Of a stretch of DNA of 64,000 nt, positions 53,684 to 62,151 are shown one piece after another. Source of the DNA: Halobacillus sp. A1 (GTDB lineage Bacteria > Bacillota > Bacilli > Bacillales > Halobacillaceae). The stretch is taken from contig NZ_JAIZEN010000017.1 of NCBI RefSeq assembly GCF_024189295.1, positions 1 to 64,000 of the forward strand. The letters are read 5' to 3'. The notes under the pieces are model-generated. The model was not told where the DNA came from, made no database searches, and saw nothing but the letters and a program-made list of their open reading frames with translations. Both the position numbers and the translations under genes were made by a program. The first letter of the stretch is position 1. Every line of letters starts with the position of its first letter.

Positions 53684-55443
53684 GCACGAACCCCTGCCTT
53701 TGACGCGAGTGGATTATCCACCGCCGTATAAACGGACTGTGCCTCCATCGGGCCCACCAGTTCATCCATGTCATACAAACGCGTCAATAGATTCGCTTTA
53801 CATGGTAGTTTGCTTTCTTCCAATAAACTACGAATGAGTGGAGAAGGAAGGTATTCCTTCAGGCGCAGGCGTAGATGGTCCATCAGTCTCTCCTCTTCAA
53901 TCAGTCCGCTAGCACCAAACCCATTAATCAACCCAAACAAGTGATTGAAGAAAAAGTAATAGCGGAGCCGCTCATCGGCCACCTCGTCTGCACAAATGGT
54001 GTCACTTTTTTCATTTAAAGAAGGCAGTAAAGCTTTCAACTGTTCCGCCTTCGATTGGCTGAAGTAGTACCCTTGATTATCCCGGTAGTAGAATTCTTTG
54101 GGATAGCCATTCTCTAACCGTACGACCGAGTTCTGCTGGTGAGCTTCCGGAGCAATTCCGTAAGTCGTGTACAGCCAGAGTATCGGCTCCAGACTAATGG
54201 TTAGATACTGCTGGAACCAGTCCAGACTGACCGCTTCCACGTTCCGTTTTTCCCGGTCCGCTATGCCCTGGATCGTCGCATACAATCTGGACTTCCCGCC
54301 GTAAGCATGGTCTTGTACGAGTCCGGCCACAAGGCTGGCCTGCCGGCTGTTTGGATAGAATGGATTTTCTCTCATAGACACTTCAAACCCGGATACCTCT
54401 TTACTAGATTTCAGATTGATCGATGCCGGATCGCGCATAATGTGAAACTGCGGGTAACGGGCTTTTAATTCGCGACCAAGCTCTGTATCTAGCAACCTGG
54501 AAATCTCCACTCCTCTCGCCAGTTCTTTCGGCTGGTTGGTTCGAAGGGAGTTGGTGATTTTCACCGGGACCGAAAACTTGTACATAAATCGGGAATCTTC
54601 ACTATAAAGCGTCCTGAACGAAGACGTCGCTGTAAAAAACAAACCAGTCGGTCCAACATTCCTAAGTGCACCTGAAGTTAGCAGACGCTGAACTTCCTCC
54701 TCCTGCAGCACCGCTTTTGCCTGGAGCGGATGCATGGGAATTAAATAGCGTCCTTGCTTCCATTCCACTTCTAACTTCTCTGCATCTTGTGCCTGGGCCG
54801 CATCTTCATAAATCAGCTCCGCCGCCGAACGATCCAGACTGGAATCCTGTTCGACGAGTTCCGGGTCCGCGCTAAAATAGTGAAGCTGAAATCTGCCTTG
54901 ATGTTCCGGAGAATACATCCGGTCCTCAGCCTCCGTCAGCCCCTGTTTACTTTTTGGCGTCGGGTGCATCAAATGTCCGAACAATAACGACTGCTCCGCC
55001 TCGATATAGCTAAACTCTTCCTCTAGTAAACGATGGCGGTCCTCTGCTCGCTCGCTGACATAGTCTTTCATCTTTTGGCAGCTGAGCAGCACGCGCAACA
55101 CCAGTTCATCTTCAGAGAATTCCTGTCCATGACCAATCAACCATTCTTTTACGAGCAGACTGGTCATCGTAACATAATCGAGGGTATGGACATCATCATA
55201 GGCCTCAGCTCGATAAGAGATCGGAAAGTCAAATAGATGTCTTCCCGTTAAAGACCAATACTGGACAGGTACATAGAGGGCCAGCTTCTGCCGGGTTAAA
55301 GGGATCCGCAAAATTCTTTGCCCGTCTTCCCCTGATGGAGAATCAGACGCTGTTGTCCATTCATAATTCTCTGTTTCTCTTAAGTAACAATTGAGAAAGC
55401 TTTGCATGGTTGCCTGTTCTGCTATTTCTTTTGCTTTTATCAA
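53680..55443 (-). CDS. NIS siderophore synthetase, IucA/RhbC type
   Basis: This is a 587-residue IucA/IucC-family synthetase that likely performs the first ATP-dependent condensation of citrate with an N-hydroxy-N-acyl diamine. Visible family segments are GHLMHPTPKSKQGLTEAEDR (about 155-174), PMHPLQAKAVLQEEEVQRLL, SRFMYKFSVPVKITNSLRTN, GIAPEAHQQNSVVRLENGYP (active-site region) and FFFNHLFGLINGFGASGLIE. It overlaps both the decarboxylase gene upstream and the acyltransferase gene downstream by 4 bp. Position corresponds to rhbC in the rhizobactin 1021 cluster. Confidence 0.9.
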   Translation of the reverse strand: MIKAKEIAEQATMQSFLNCYLRETENYEWTTASDSPSGEDGQRILRIPLTRQKLALYVPVQYWSLTGRHLFDFPISYRAEAYDDVHTLDYVTMTSLLVKEWLIGHGQEFSEDELVLRVLLSCQKMKDYVSERAEDRHRLLEEEFSYIEAEQSLLFGHLMHPTPKSKQGLTEAEDRMYSPEHQGRFQLHYFSADPELVEQDSSLDRSAAELIYEDAAQAQDAEKLEVEWKQGRYLIPMHPLQAKAVLQEEEVQRLLTSGALRNVGPTGLFFTATSSFRTLYSEDSRFMYKFSVPVKITNSLRTNQPKELARGVEISRLLDTELGRELKARYPQFHIMRDPASINLKSSKEVSGFEVSMRENPFYPNSRQASLVAGLVQDHAYGGKSRLYATIQGIADREKRNVEAVSLDWFQQYLTISLEPILWLYTTYGIAPEAHQQNSVVRLENGYPKEFYYRDNQGYYFSQSKAEQLKALLPSLNEKSDTICADEVADERLRYYFFFNHLFGLINGFGASGLIEEERLMDHLRLRLKEYLPSPLIRSLLEESKLPCKANLLTRLYDMDELVGPMEAQSVYTAVDNPLASKAGVRA

Positions 55444-56951
55444 TGAGGAGTCCCTCCTAAGATTGCATTTGCTGTTTTTTCAATCTCATCGATTACTTCG
55501 TCCACATCTTTTTCGCTCGTACATGGGTTTAACAATGTAAATTTAAGGTGTGTTTCTCCATCGACCGCTGTTTTTGCAATCACCGCCCGGCCGTCCTGAA
55601 AAAGCTTCTGCTGGATTTTCCGGTTCAGTTCTCCGGGTGATTCGATTTCCTCCGTGCGATACTGGAACACGACGGTCGACATTTCTGGCTTTGAATTAAT
55701 CACTTTAAAATAAGGGCGTTTCTCAAGCTCACTTGCCGCATATTGAGCCACTTCCATCGTTCGATCAATCATACTTCCTAGTAATCGGGTTCCCATCGTT
55801 TTCAACGTCATCAACACCTTGAGCGCATCAAACCTCCGCGTCGTCTGGATACTTTTATCCACCAGGTTCAGGATGCCGTCCGCTTCGTCTTCTACAGGAT
55901 TTAAATAGTCTGCATGATGAGATAGGAGGCGCAGATGCTTCCGGTCTTCTAACAAAAACACACCGCAGCTGATTGGCTGAAACAGCCATTTATGAAAATC
56001 AAGCGCCATCGAATCCGCTCGTTCTAAGCCGGCAAGCTTATTCCGGTGTTCATGACTGAGCAGCAATCCTCCGCCATAGGCGGCATCTACATGGAGCCAC
56101 AGCCCCTTATCCTTACAAACATCGGCAAGGTCCTCTAAGGGATCCACGCTTCCATAATCCGTAGTTCCGCATGTGGCAGCGATGGCAAATGGAAGCAGAC
56201 CATTTGATTCCAGCTCTTCAACGATACGGACCGCTTCGTTTGGATCCATTTGGTGATGCTCATCCACGGGAACCGGGATGACCGCCTGTTCCCCAAGTCC
56301 AAGCTGAGAAATAGATTTTTTAACAGAGAAATGAGCATTCTCTGAGCAGAGCACTCTCATTTTCCTAAAGTTTTCCGGCAGCCCGTCCGTTTGGACACGA
56401 TGGTTCCATTGCGACAGGCAAAAGGCATCACGCGCGAGCAGCATGCCCATATAATTCGACTGGGTACCGCCGCTTGTGAAAACTCCATCCGCAGTTTCCG
56501 GATAATTCACGGTCTCTGTCACATAGCGAATGAGTTCTTCTTCCACATAGGTAGCGGCAGGACTCTGATCCCAGGAATCCATCGACTGATTAAGAGCTCC
56601 AATGATTAATTCAGCCAGCACCCCTGGTAAAAGGGGCGGGCAGTGGAGATGAGCCATACTCTTTGCATGAGACACATACAGACTGTTTTCTAAAATGGGT
56701 CCTTTCATCTCCTGCAGCACTTCATTGAGCGACTGGGCCGATTCAGGAACACTCATCACTGGGAGCAGCTGCTGTTTAATTTCCTCCACCGACCGTCCAA
56801 TAAAAGGCTGGTCGGTTTCCCTTAAAACTTCAGCGACTGTATCCGCCACCAGATCGGTTTGTTTGCGAAAAGCCTCCGCCCCCTCTTCCCCCTGCTGAAG
56901 GACAAACAGATCGAACAAATTGGCTTTATGATTTTTAGTTGTCGTCACCAT
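55440..56951 (-). CDS. ddc: L-2,4-diaminobutyrate decarboxylase
   Basis: This is a 503-residue group II PLP-dependent decarboxylase. It shows the substrate/cofactor region GVFTSGGTQSNYMGMLLARD, LWLHVDAAYGGGLLLSHEHR with the PLP-pairing Asp, and ADSMALDFHKWLFQPISCGV with the Schiff-base Lys. With the aminotransferase 4 bp upstream it converts aspartate semialdehyde through L-2,4-diaminobutyrate to 1,3-diaminopropane, the diamine of schizokinen and rhizobactin 1021. The pair is the rhbA-rhbB equivalent. Length is in the normal range (about 480-510). Confidence 0.9.
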   Translation of the reverse strand: MVTTTKNHKANLFDLFVLQQGEEGAEAFRKQTDLVADTVAEVLRETDQPFIGRSVEEIKQQLLPVMSVPESAQSLNEVLQEMKGPILENSLYVSHAKSMAHLHCPPLLPGVLAELIIGALNQSMDSWDQSPAATYVEEELIRYVTETVNYPETADGVFTSGGTQSNYMGMLLARDAFCLSQWNHRVQTDGLPENFRKMRVLCSENAHFSVKKSISQLGLGEQAVIPVPVDEHHQMDPNEAVRIVEELESNGLLPFAIAATCGTTDYGSVDPLEDLADVCKDKGLWLHVDAAYGGGLLLSHEHRNKLAGLERADSMALDFHKWLFQPISCGVFLLEDRKHLRLLSHHADYLNPVEDEADGILNLVDKSIQTTRRFDALKVLMTLKTMGTRLLGSMIDRTMEVAQYAASELEKRPYFKVINSKPEMSTVVFQYRTEEIESPGELNRKIQQKLFQDGRAVIAKTAVDGETHLKFTLLNPCTSEKDVDEVIDEIEKTANAILGGTPH

Positions 56952-56955
56952 AGGC

Positions 56956-58305
56956 TTACTCCGAAAGAGCGGCCGTTACCGCTTCACGAAAAATCGAAAT
57001 GACTTCCTCTGCCTGTTCGTCTGTAATAATAAGGGGAGGTAAAAACCGCACGACCGCTCCGTGTCTGCCTCCGACTTCAATGATCAGCCCGCGGTCAAAG
57101 CACTCTTTCTGAATGCGGCTCGCAAGCGCTCCATCTGCTGGATATGCTCCTCCTGGCGAAGCCTTTCCAGATGGATCAACCATCTCCACTCCAATCATCA
57201 GCCCGCGGCCGCGAACATCTCCAAGCTCGGGGTAATGCTGCTGCATGTCTCTCAATGCCTGTAAAAGCTTCTGCCCAATATCGGAAGCATGAGACGCGAG
57301 CTGATGCTCTTTCACGTACTTAAGGGTTGCAGTTCCTGCAGCCATTGCCATCTGATTTCCGCGGAAGGTGCCGATGTGAGCTCCTGGTTCCCACGCATCC
57401 AGATCACGGTCATATACCACGACTGACAGCGGAAGACTTCCGCCTAACGCTTTCGATAGGACGAAAGCATCGGGAACAATTCCGACATGTTCAAAAGAGA
57501 ACATCGCTCCTGTCCTGCCGATACCTGTCTGAACTTCATCAATAATTAATGGAATGCCGCGCTCTTTGGTAATTCTCCGCATCTCCTTCAACCACTTAAC
57601 CGAAGCTGGAATAGCTCCTCCTTCTCCCTGCACGGTTTCGAAAATCATCGCTGCCGGAGGAAGAATGCCGCTTTCCGGATCATCTAACAGCTGTTCAATA
57701 TATGCTGCACTCAGAGCCGCTCCTTCTTCCCCGCCTTTTCCGAATGGGCATCGATAATCATAGGGATACGGCAGAAAATGCGTGTCCGGAACAAGCCCCT
57801 GGACCTTCATTTTAGGCGCCAGATTTCCGCTGATGGACATCGTTCCATGCGTCGACCCGTGATAACCACCTTGGAAGGTTAATAAGCTTTGTCTGCCCGT
57901 TGCGGTCTTAGCAAGCTTTAAAGCTGCTTCGATCGCATCCCCTCCGGTTGGACCGCAGAACTGAATTTTCGCCCGGTTCCGAAATCCTTCTGGAAGACTT
58001 GAAAACAATTCATCTACAAAACTTTCTTTCACTTCTGTCGTAATATCCAATGTATGTAACGGCAGCCGGTCATGAAGGACTTCATGCATAGCCTCAATGA
58101 CTACCGGATGGTTATGTCCTAAAGCGAGTGTTCCCGCTCCTGCCAGACAATCGATATAGGTTCGTCCCTCGACATCTGTAATATATATACCTTCTGCTTC
58201 TTTAATCGCTAATGGAATACGGCGCGGATAAGAGCGCGCATTGGATTCCCTTTTTTCCTGCTGATTCAATAAATCTTGATTGGATCTGCTTGTTCTAACG
58301 CTCAT
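56956..58305 (-). CDS. dat: Diaminobutyrate--2-oxoglutarate aminotransferase
   Basis: This is a 449-residue class III aminotransferase of the DABA group. It has GAGTLALGHNHPVVIEAMHE, FCGPTGGDAIEAALKLAKTA at the cofactor phosphate site, IIDEVQTGIGRTGAMFSFEH with the PLP-contacting Asp, and FVLSKALGGSLPLSVVVYD with the Schiff-base Lys. It makes L-2,4-diaminobutyrate from aspartate semialdehyde with glutamate as donor. It is the promoter-proximal gene of the siderophore operon, with AGAAGGAG before the ATG and a Fur-overlapped promoter at 58345-58374. Sequence and position match rhbA. Confidence 0.92.
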   Translation of the reverse strand: MSVRTSRSNQDLLNQQEKRESNARSYPRRIPLAIKEAEGIYITDVEGRTYIDCLAGAGTLALGHNHPVVIEAMHEVLHDRLPLHTLDITTEVKESFVDELFSSLPEGFRNRAKIQFCGPTGGDAIEAALKLAKTATGRQSLLTFQGGYHGSTHGTMSISGNLAPKMKVQGLVPDTHFLPYPYDYRCPFGKGGEEGAALSAAYIEQLLDDPESGILPPAAMIFETVQGEGGAIPASVKWLKEMRRITKERGIPLIIDEVQTGIGRTGAMFSFEHVGIVPDAFVLSKALGGSLPLSVVVYDRDLDAWEPGAHIGTFRGNQMAMAAGTATLKYVKEHQLASHASDIGQKLLQALRDMQQHYPELGDVRGRGLMIGVEMVDPSGKASPGGAYPADGALASRIQKECFDRGLIIEVGGRHGAVVRFLPPLIITDEQAEEVISIFREAVTAALSE

Positions 58306-58344
58306 TTTTCCAACTCCTTCTAAATCAATTGGCTGTTCAATGTC

Positions 58345-58374
58345 ATATTAGTTGATAATGATTATCAATGTCAA
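58345..58374 (-). promoter_or_regulatory. Promoter of the siderophore biosynthesis operon with Fur box in its spacer
   Basis: On the minus strand TTGACA (58369-58374) and TAATAT (58345-58350) are separated by 18 bp. The spacer holds most of a Fur box (58354-58372, GATAATGATTATCAATGTC, 16 of 19 matches). Fur-Fe would block RNA polymerase directly. Confidence 0.82.
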
Positions 58375-58382
58375 CAAAAGAT

Positions 58383-58401
58383 GAAAACAATTATCATTCT
58401 C
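58383..58401. promoter_or_regulatory. Second, weaker Fur-like box upstream of the siderophore operon
   Basis: GAAAACAATTATCATTCTC matches 14 of 19 Fur positions and lies about 10 bp beyond the first box, giving tandem sites. The rest of the 58306-58622 gap contains no gene. Confidence 0.55.
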
Positions 58402-58590
58402 ATTTATGCCGAAATATACACCTAATCCCTTGCTATTAAGGCTTTTTTGATAAAAAAATCGGCCATGTGCTCGTGTGATAATTAGTGATTTATGCCTGCG
58501 TATATAAAGAGGACCATTTTCGTATAAAGAGCCCCGGTCTGATGGTTATCAAATATACGTCGGTCTATTTCCAACCCCCCGTATAGAACA

Positions 58591-58620
58591 AAATCCACCT
58601 TCTTTTCCGAAGGTGGATTT
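58591..58620 (-). terminator. Terminator of the esterase-acyltransferase operon
   Basis: AAATCCACCTTC and GAAGGTGGATTT form a perfect 12-bp stem with a 6-base loop. The minus-strand continuation is TTTTGTTC. It starts two bases after the esterase stop codon. Confidence 0.85.
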
Positions 58621-58622
58621 GA

Positions 58623-59582
58623 CTAGGCATGCAGGATTTCTTTTAACTTTTTTGTCGTTTCATCCAGAGCCTGATGCGATCGTTCGACCACACCAATCAT
58701 ATTGATAAAGCTGTGGACAAGATCCTCGTAATGTAAGAGATCTACTTCTACCCCGAAGGCTTCCAGCCGTATGCCATATGAGAAGCCCTCTTCTCGTAAA
58801 GGATCGAATTCAGCCGTCACCAATAACGTCCGCGGCAGCTTCGTCAGATTTTGCAGCCGGAGCGGCGATACATAAACGTCTTCCCCATCAGCAGGGTCAT
58901 TCAAATAATGATTAAAAAACCACTTCATTTTTTCATTTGTCAAGTTGTACTGGTAATTCGCCTGATACGATTGCGTGTCAAAATTATAATCCAACACAGG
59001 CGTAATTAGAAATTGGCAGGATAACTCCAATTCCTTTGTATCTCTGAAGTAGATGGCTGCGGCCGCGGCAAGATTTCCTCCGGAGCTTTCCCCTCCTACC
59101 GCCAGGCGTGCCATATCTCCGTTCCATTCTTCCAGCTGATGAGAAGTCCATCTGACCGCGTCAATCGCATCATGAAAAGCTGCCGGATATGTGTGCTCGG
59201 GGGCGAGCCGGTAACCGACAGAAACAACGATGGTTTGCGCATGTTTGGATATATACCTACAGACATTATCGGAGCTGTTCAAGTCCCCGAAGACCCAGCC
59301 TCCGCCGTGAAAATAGATAAGAACCGGGAAGGGGCCTCTTCCTTCCGGCTTATAGATTCTGACAGGAATGTCATGGCCAGCTCTCCCCTGGAAGCAGCTA
59401 TCTTCCACAGGCACCCCTTCGACAGGTAGTACTGTGAAATAACTTCTGGCTACCTGATAGTAATTTCTCGATTGTTGTGGGGTCAACTCATCTAAAGGGG
59501 GATGTTCGAGCTCGACCATCTTCGCCCTAATCGATTCCAGCAAATCAACCACTTGGGCGTCTACGTTTATCGTTCCTTTCAT
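58623..59582 (-). CDS. Alpha/beta-hydrolase (hormone-sensitive-lipase family esterase) in a Fur-box operon
   Basis: This 319-residue cytoplasmic esterase of the HSL family (PF07859) has the oxyanion motif FHGGGW (His about 92), nucleophile elbow GGESSGG (Ser about 166), catalytic Asp in TAEFDPLREEG and His in DLVHSFINM. The TTG at 59585 precedes an ATG at 59582 whose A is the last base of the acyltransferase TGA (TTGATG), so ATG 59582 is chosen. Coupling to an IucB-like acyltransferase under a Fur box suggests hydrolysis of an ester or acyl group on a siderophore or its precursor, but citrate-hydroxamate siderophores contain no ester, so the substrate is open. Confidence 0.88.
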   Translation of the reverse strand: MKGTINVDAQVVDLLESIRAKMVELEHPPLDELTPQQSRNYYQVARSYFTVLPVEGVPVEDSCFQGRAGHDIPVRIYKPEGRGPFPVLIYFHGGGWVFGDLNSSDNVCRYISKHAQTIVVSVGYRLAPEHTYPAAFHDAIDAVRWTSHQLEEWNGDMARLAVGGESSGGNLAAAAAIYFRDTKELELSCQFLITPVLDYNFDTQSYQANYQYNLTNEKMKWFFNHYLNDPADGEDVYVSPLRLQNLTKLPRTLLVTAEFDPLREEGFSYGIRLEAFGVEVDLLHYEDLVHSFINMIGVVERSHQALDETTKKLKEILHA

Positions 59583-60217
59583 CAAACCAGCTCATTTCCT
59601 GGTACCGTCATGGAATTACGAATATCAACCTCAATATTATTTTCCCTGAGTTTTTCAATAACCGGTGCTTTTTCTCCTGAGATTAAAACAGCTTCTTTGT
59701 TCGGCAGTTGAATGCGGCCCAGCACTTCTCCGCCTAACTCCTTCAGGATGGGAATAACAATCCGGTTCCGTCGATCAGGTTCACCAATAATCCTTTCTGC
59801 ATCATAACGGTCGAATAAAAATAGAATCATGGCGCGCACAATAGATAGTCCATCCTCTTTATTTAAGCAGGAATGAGGTCCGATCAGGAGATGCATCCCT
59901 ACATCACCTTTTTTATAATCGTAATAATCTTTGATCGGGTCTTCTTCTACGGAGTAAGCAATCAGATAGCAGACGGGCTCGCCGTTATAAAAGCCTATGT
60001 AGCAGTCCTTATGTTCCGCTTCCACTGACTTATGAACCCATGGTTTGAATTCAGATAATGGAAGATTCAGCTTCCAGAATGGAGCGATATGTTTTTGATG
60101 CATCCATTTATAAAGCAGCTCAACGTCTCTTCCTGCATCTAACGGGCGGAATGAAAAACTCTCTACGTTTTCTCCCGCCGTGATCATCAGCTCCGTGTAG
60201 TTGGGTGTTTCTTGCAC
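59582..60217 (-). CDS. Second IucB/AlcB-like siderophore acyltransferase
   Basis: This 211-residue paralogue of the acyltransferase at 53102 shares ELLYKWMHQKHIAPFWKLNL against LVHRWMNEEHVHPFWNLNIS, and the GNAT region ERIIGEPDRRNRIVIPILKE. The C-terminus is extended by about 15 residues. The GTG start at 60217 follows AGGAGG by six bases. A 17/19 Fur box lies 25 bp upstream. It forms a two-gene operon with the esterase. Two acyltransferases in one citrate-hydroxamate locus suggest either redundancy or a different acyl group on one hydroxamate, as with the decenoyl chain of rhizobactin 1021. Confidence 0.85.
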   Translation of the reverse strand: MQETPNYTELMITAGENVESFSFRPLDAGRDVELLYKWMHQKHIAPFWKLNLPLSEFKPWVHKSVEAEHKDCYIGFYNGEPVCYLIAYSVEEDPIKDYYDYKKGDVGMHLLIGPHSCLNKEDGLSIVRAMILFLFDRYDAERIIGEPDRRNRIVIPILKELGGEVLGRIQLPNKEAVLISGEKAPVIEKLRENNIEVDIRNSMTVPGNELV

Positions 60218-60241
60218 AACTTTTCCTCCTAACTATCTTTT

Positions 60242-60260
60242 GATAATGATTCTCATTATC
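60242..60260. promoter_or_regulatory. Fur box upstream of the acyltransferase-esterase operon
   Basis: GATAATGATTCTCATTATC matches the Fur consensus at 17 of 19 positions, 25 bp before the GTG start. Confidence 0.9.
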
Positions 60261-60404
60261 ACTTAAGTTTAGGTTCATTATAAGAAAGAACTAGCACGAA
60301 AGTCAACTAAACTTTCTGCCTAGGAGAATGTGTGGCCTATGATACCCTTAGATTATCTACTTTCACGATATAACTTTTGAATCTTGTACCCTAAGTGGGG
60401 ATTT

Positions 60405-60473
60405 ATCTCGAAACTGAGTCTTCCAGTATAGGGCAGGTTAGTTGAAGACTAGTTGAAGACTCAGTTTCGAGAT
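60405..60473. repeat. Palindromic form of the short dispersed repeat
   Basis: ATCTCGAAACTGAGTCTTC (60405-60423) is perfectly inverted as GAAGACTCAGTTTCGAGAT (60455-60473) around TATAGGGCAGGTTAGTTG and a partial extra copy. It is the most complete member of the family. It lies in the 378-bp gap 60218-60595, which otherwise contains the Fur box and a start region. Confidence 0.85.
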
Positions 60474-60595
60474 ATTAGCCAGTTTTGAAACGATATCTGT
60501 CCTCATTCGTATATGAATTAAAGTGCATTTTAGGAGTGGTAGTTATCTTAGACCTTGTGATATTTTGGGAAGTTGCAATTGTGGGGGAGTAGTTG

Positions 60596-61153
60596 ATGGC
60601 ATTTAAGAAAAGAAAACCTATGATAATTTTGTTGTATTTAATATTAGTTGCCTCACTAATTACTAATTTCTTTCAGTTCGATTCAAACAATGAGCTTAAT
60701 CAAACTCTCAATGACACTACCGAAAAAAGTAAAGACGATTTTATGGAAAGACTTAGAGACGTTGAACGTATAACTGAAGAAAATTTAGAGACAGATACAA
60801 TCCATAAAAGTGAGTTAACTGAATTAAATTATCTTTTTCTACAGTTAGATAGAGAGTCAAATTTCCTTTTAGATTTAAATAGTAAAGACAAAGTTATAAA
60901 AGAAGGAGAGCAAAACAATTTAGAGATTTTCGGAGTTATAAGCAATTATTTCGCTCGTAAGGGTGCTCAAATTGATGAAGGAGGAAGTCTTTCTTTACAA
61001 AATAAAGAGGCATTATACCAGGAGATTAAAATAATCCAAGAAGCAACTAGAAATGCAGCGAGCGTGGACAAAAATCAGGAAGAGGGGAAATTCATATTAG
61101 AGCTGAACAATACTTTAGAGGAAAGCTATAGGTCAATACAAAACAATCTTTAA
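60596..61153 (+). CDS. Small membrane-anchored hypothetical protein
   Basis: This 185-residue protein has one N-terminal transmembrane helix (MIILLYLILVASLITNFFQF, residues 9-28) and a helical, charged extracytoplasmic region (DDFMERLRDVERITEENLET, NKEALYQEIKIIQEATRNAA). No cleavage site or lipobox is present, so it is probably a type II anchored protein. The frame opens with TTG at 60593, but ATG at 60596 follows GGGGGAG by six bases and is preferred. The family is not recognised. It begins a row of small membrane-protein genes separated by repeats. Confidence 0.7.
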   Translation: MAFKKRKPMIILLYLILVASLITNFFQFDSNNELNQTLNDTTEKSKDDFMERLRDVERITEENLETDTIHKSELTELNYLFLQLDRESNFLLDLNSKDKVIKEGEQNNLEIFGVISNYFARKGAQIDEGGSLSLQNKEALYQEIKIIQEATRNAASVDKNQEEGKFILELNNTLEESYRSIQNNL

Positions 61154-61276
61154 TAAGTTTTGGTTTAGTAAAAGTCTTGATTTCAAGTGTTTCTGTGACT
61201 TGGGCAATTGCTACACAATGGTAGTGTTTCTCTGGGTTAAAACAAAGGTCAAAAGAGTTTAAAAGGTGGAGAATCA

Positions 61277-61444
61277 ATGCATTGTATTAAAATAATGTTA
61301 CTAGGCATTGCACTAATGCTTGTGGCAATATATATCCCTGAAGTTGTTTTTAGAACAGGTGGTTTTGAGATTTTTTTATTAGGTTTAGGGTTTATTGTTG
61401 TAATAATTGGCTTATTTATAAAAGATGAGAAAGAAAATTCGTAA
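61277..61444 (+). CDS. Small two-helix membrane protein, 55 residues
   Basis: ATG 61277 follows AGGTGGA by six bases. The 55-residue product is two hydrophobic helices (IMLLGIALMLVAIYI and EIFLLGLGFIVVIIGLFI) and a charged tail KDEKENS. A terminator-like hairpin follows the stop at 61467. No family is recognised. Confidence 0.6.
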   Translation: MHCIKIMLLGIALMLVAIYIPEVVFRTGGFEIFLLGLGFIVVIIGLFIKDEKENS

Positions 61445-61466
61445 ATATTTTAGTCAATTATAGGGG

Positions 61467-61496
61467 GCGATTGTTCAATATGAGCAATCGCTTTTT
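61467..61496 (+). terminator. Terminator-like hairpin that is also part of the local repeat
   Basis: GCGATTG (61467-61473) and CAATCGC (61485-61491) pair and are followed by TTTTT. The preceding word GGGGGCGATTG recurs at 63480-63490 and GGGGGC at 61906, so the hairpin may belong to the dispersed repeat unit. Confidence 0.6.
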
Positions 61497-61503
61497 AGCT
61501 AAC

Positions 61504-61538
61504 GGGCAGGTTAGTTGAAGACTTGAATTCGAGATATT
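61504..61538 (+). repeat. Copy of the short dispersed repeat
   Basis: GGGCAGGTTAGTTGAAGACT followed by TGAATTCGAGATATT matches the unit at 60431-60476 with a short internal deletion. Confidence 0.75.
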
Positions 61539-61639
61539 CTCTTGAGATGTCTTTTAATTAGACTTGAGTAATAAGTGTAATTTTGAAATAATTGGAAACG
61601 AAATTAAAAAGGAATGATTGAAAGGTAAGGAGGCAAAGT

Positions 61640-61819
61640 ATGCTAAATAAAAAGGTTGGATGGTTGTTTGTACTAGCCTCTATCGTTATAATGGGGTTGA
61701 TTTACTGGATTGGACCTAAGGAGAATATTACTGTTCTACTGGTGGGTCTTACTCCTCCAGTAATGATGGTCTTGTACAAAGGACTTAAACACCGAAAACT
61801 GAAGAATCAAAATGAATAG
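61640..61819 (+). CDS. Small two-helix membrane protein, 59 residues
   Basis: ATG 61640 follows AAGGAGG by six bases, an excellent ribosome site. The 59-residue product has helices WLFVLASIVIMGLIYWI and ITVLLVGLTPPVMMVLY and a basic tail (KGLKHRKLKNQNE). It is unrelated by eye to the small protein at 61277. Function unknown. Confidence 0.65.
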   Translation: MLNKKVGWLFVLASIVIMGLIYWIGPKENITVLLVGLTPPVMMVLYKGLKHRKLKNQNE

Positions 61820-61880
61820 TTTAGTTATTAAAAGAGATAAAGGAAAAAGAATAAAATAATCGCCCATAAATTCTGAAGTT

Positions 61881-61911
61881 TCTCGATTTCGAGTCTTACG
61901 CAATTGGGGGC
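61881..61911 (-). repeat. Copy of the short dispersed repeat, inverted
   Basis: TCTCGATTTCGAGTCTTACG followed by CAATTGGGGGC is the inverted, diverged form of the 19-bp unit plus the GGGGGC extension seen at 63451. Together with the following terminator it fills the 332-bp gap 61820-62151. Confidence 0.7.
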
Positions 61912-61936
61912 TTTAGTTTAATAAGGAAATATATAT

Positions 61937-61975
61937 AAAGAGGACTTCCATAAAAATGGAAGTCCTCTTTTTTTT
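61937..61975 (+). terminator. Strong terminator
   Basis: AAAGAGGACTTCCAT and ATGGAAGTCCTCTTT form a 15-bp stem with a tiny loop followed by eight or more T. Confidence 0.9.
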
Positions 61976-62151
61976 GTAATATCAACACTCAACTTTAACA
62001 GAGCCTTTCGTTAAAGAGCGCAATTTGGAATAAGAATTTGCGCTCTTCTCTCTGTGGAAAAGGTAACTGAATAACTACTTGTGAAAAATGTAGAGGTTTG
62101 AAATAATTATTACTAAGCTTATAGAGGTATCAATTATAGGAGGTTTGATGG

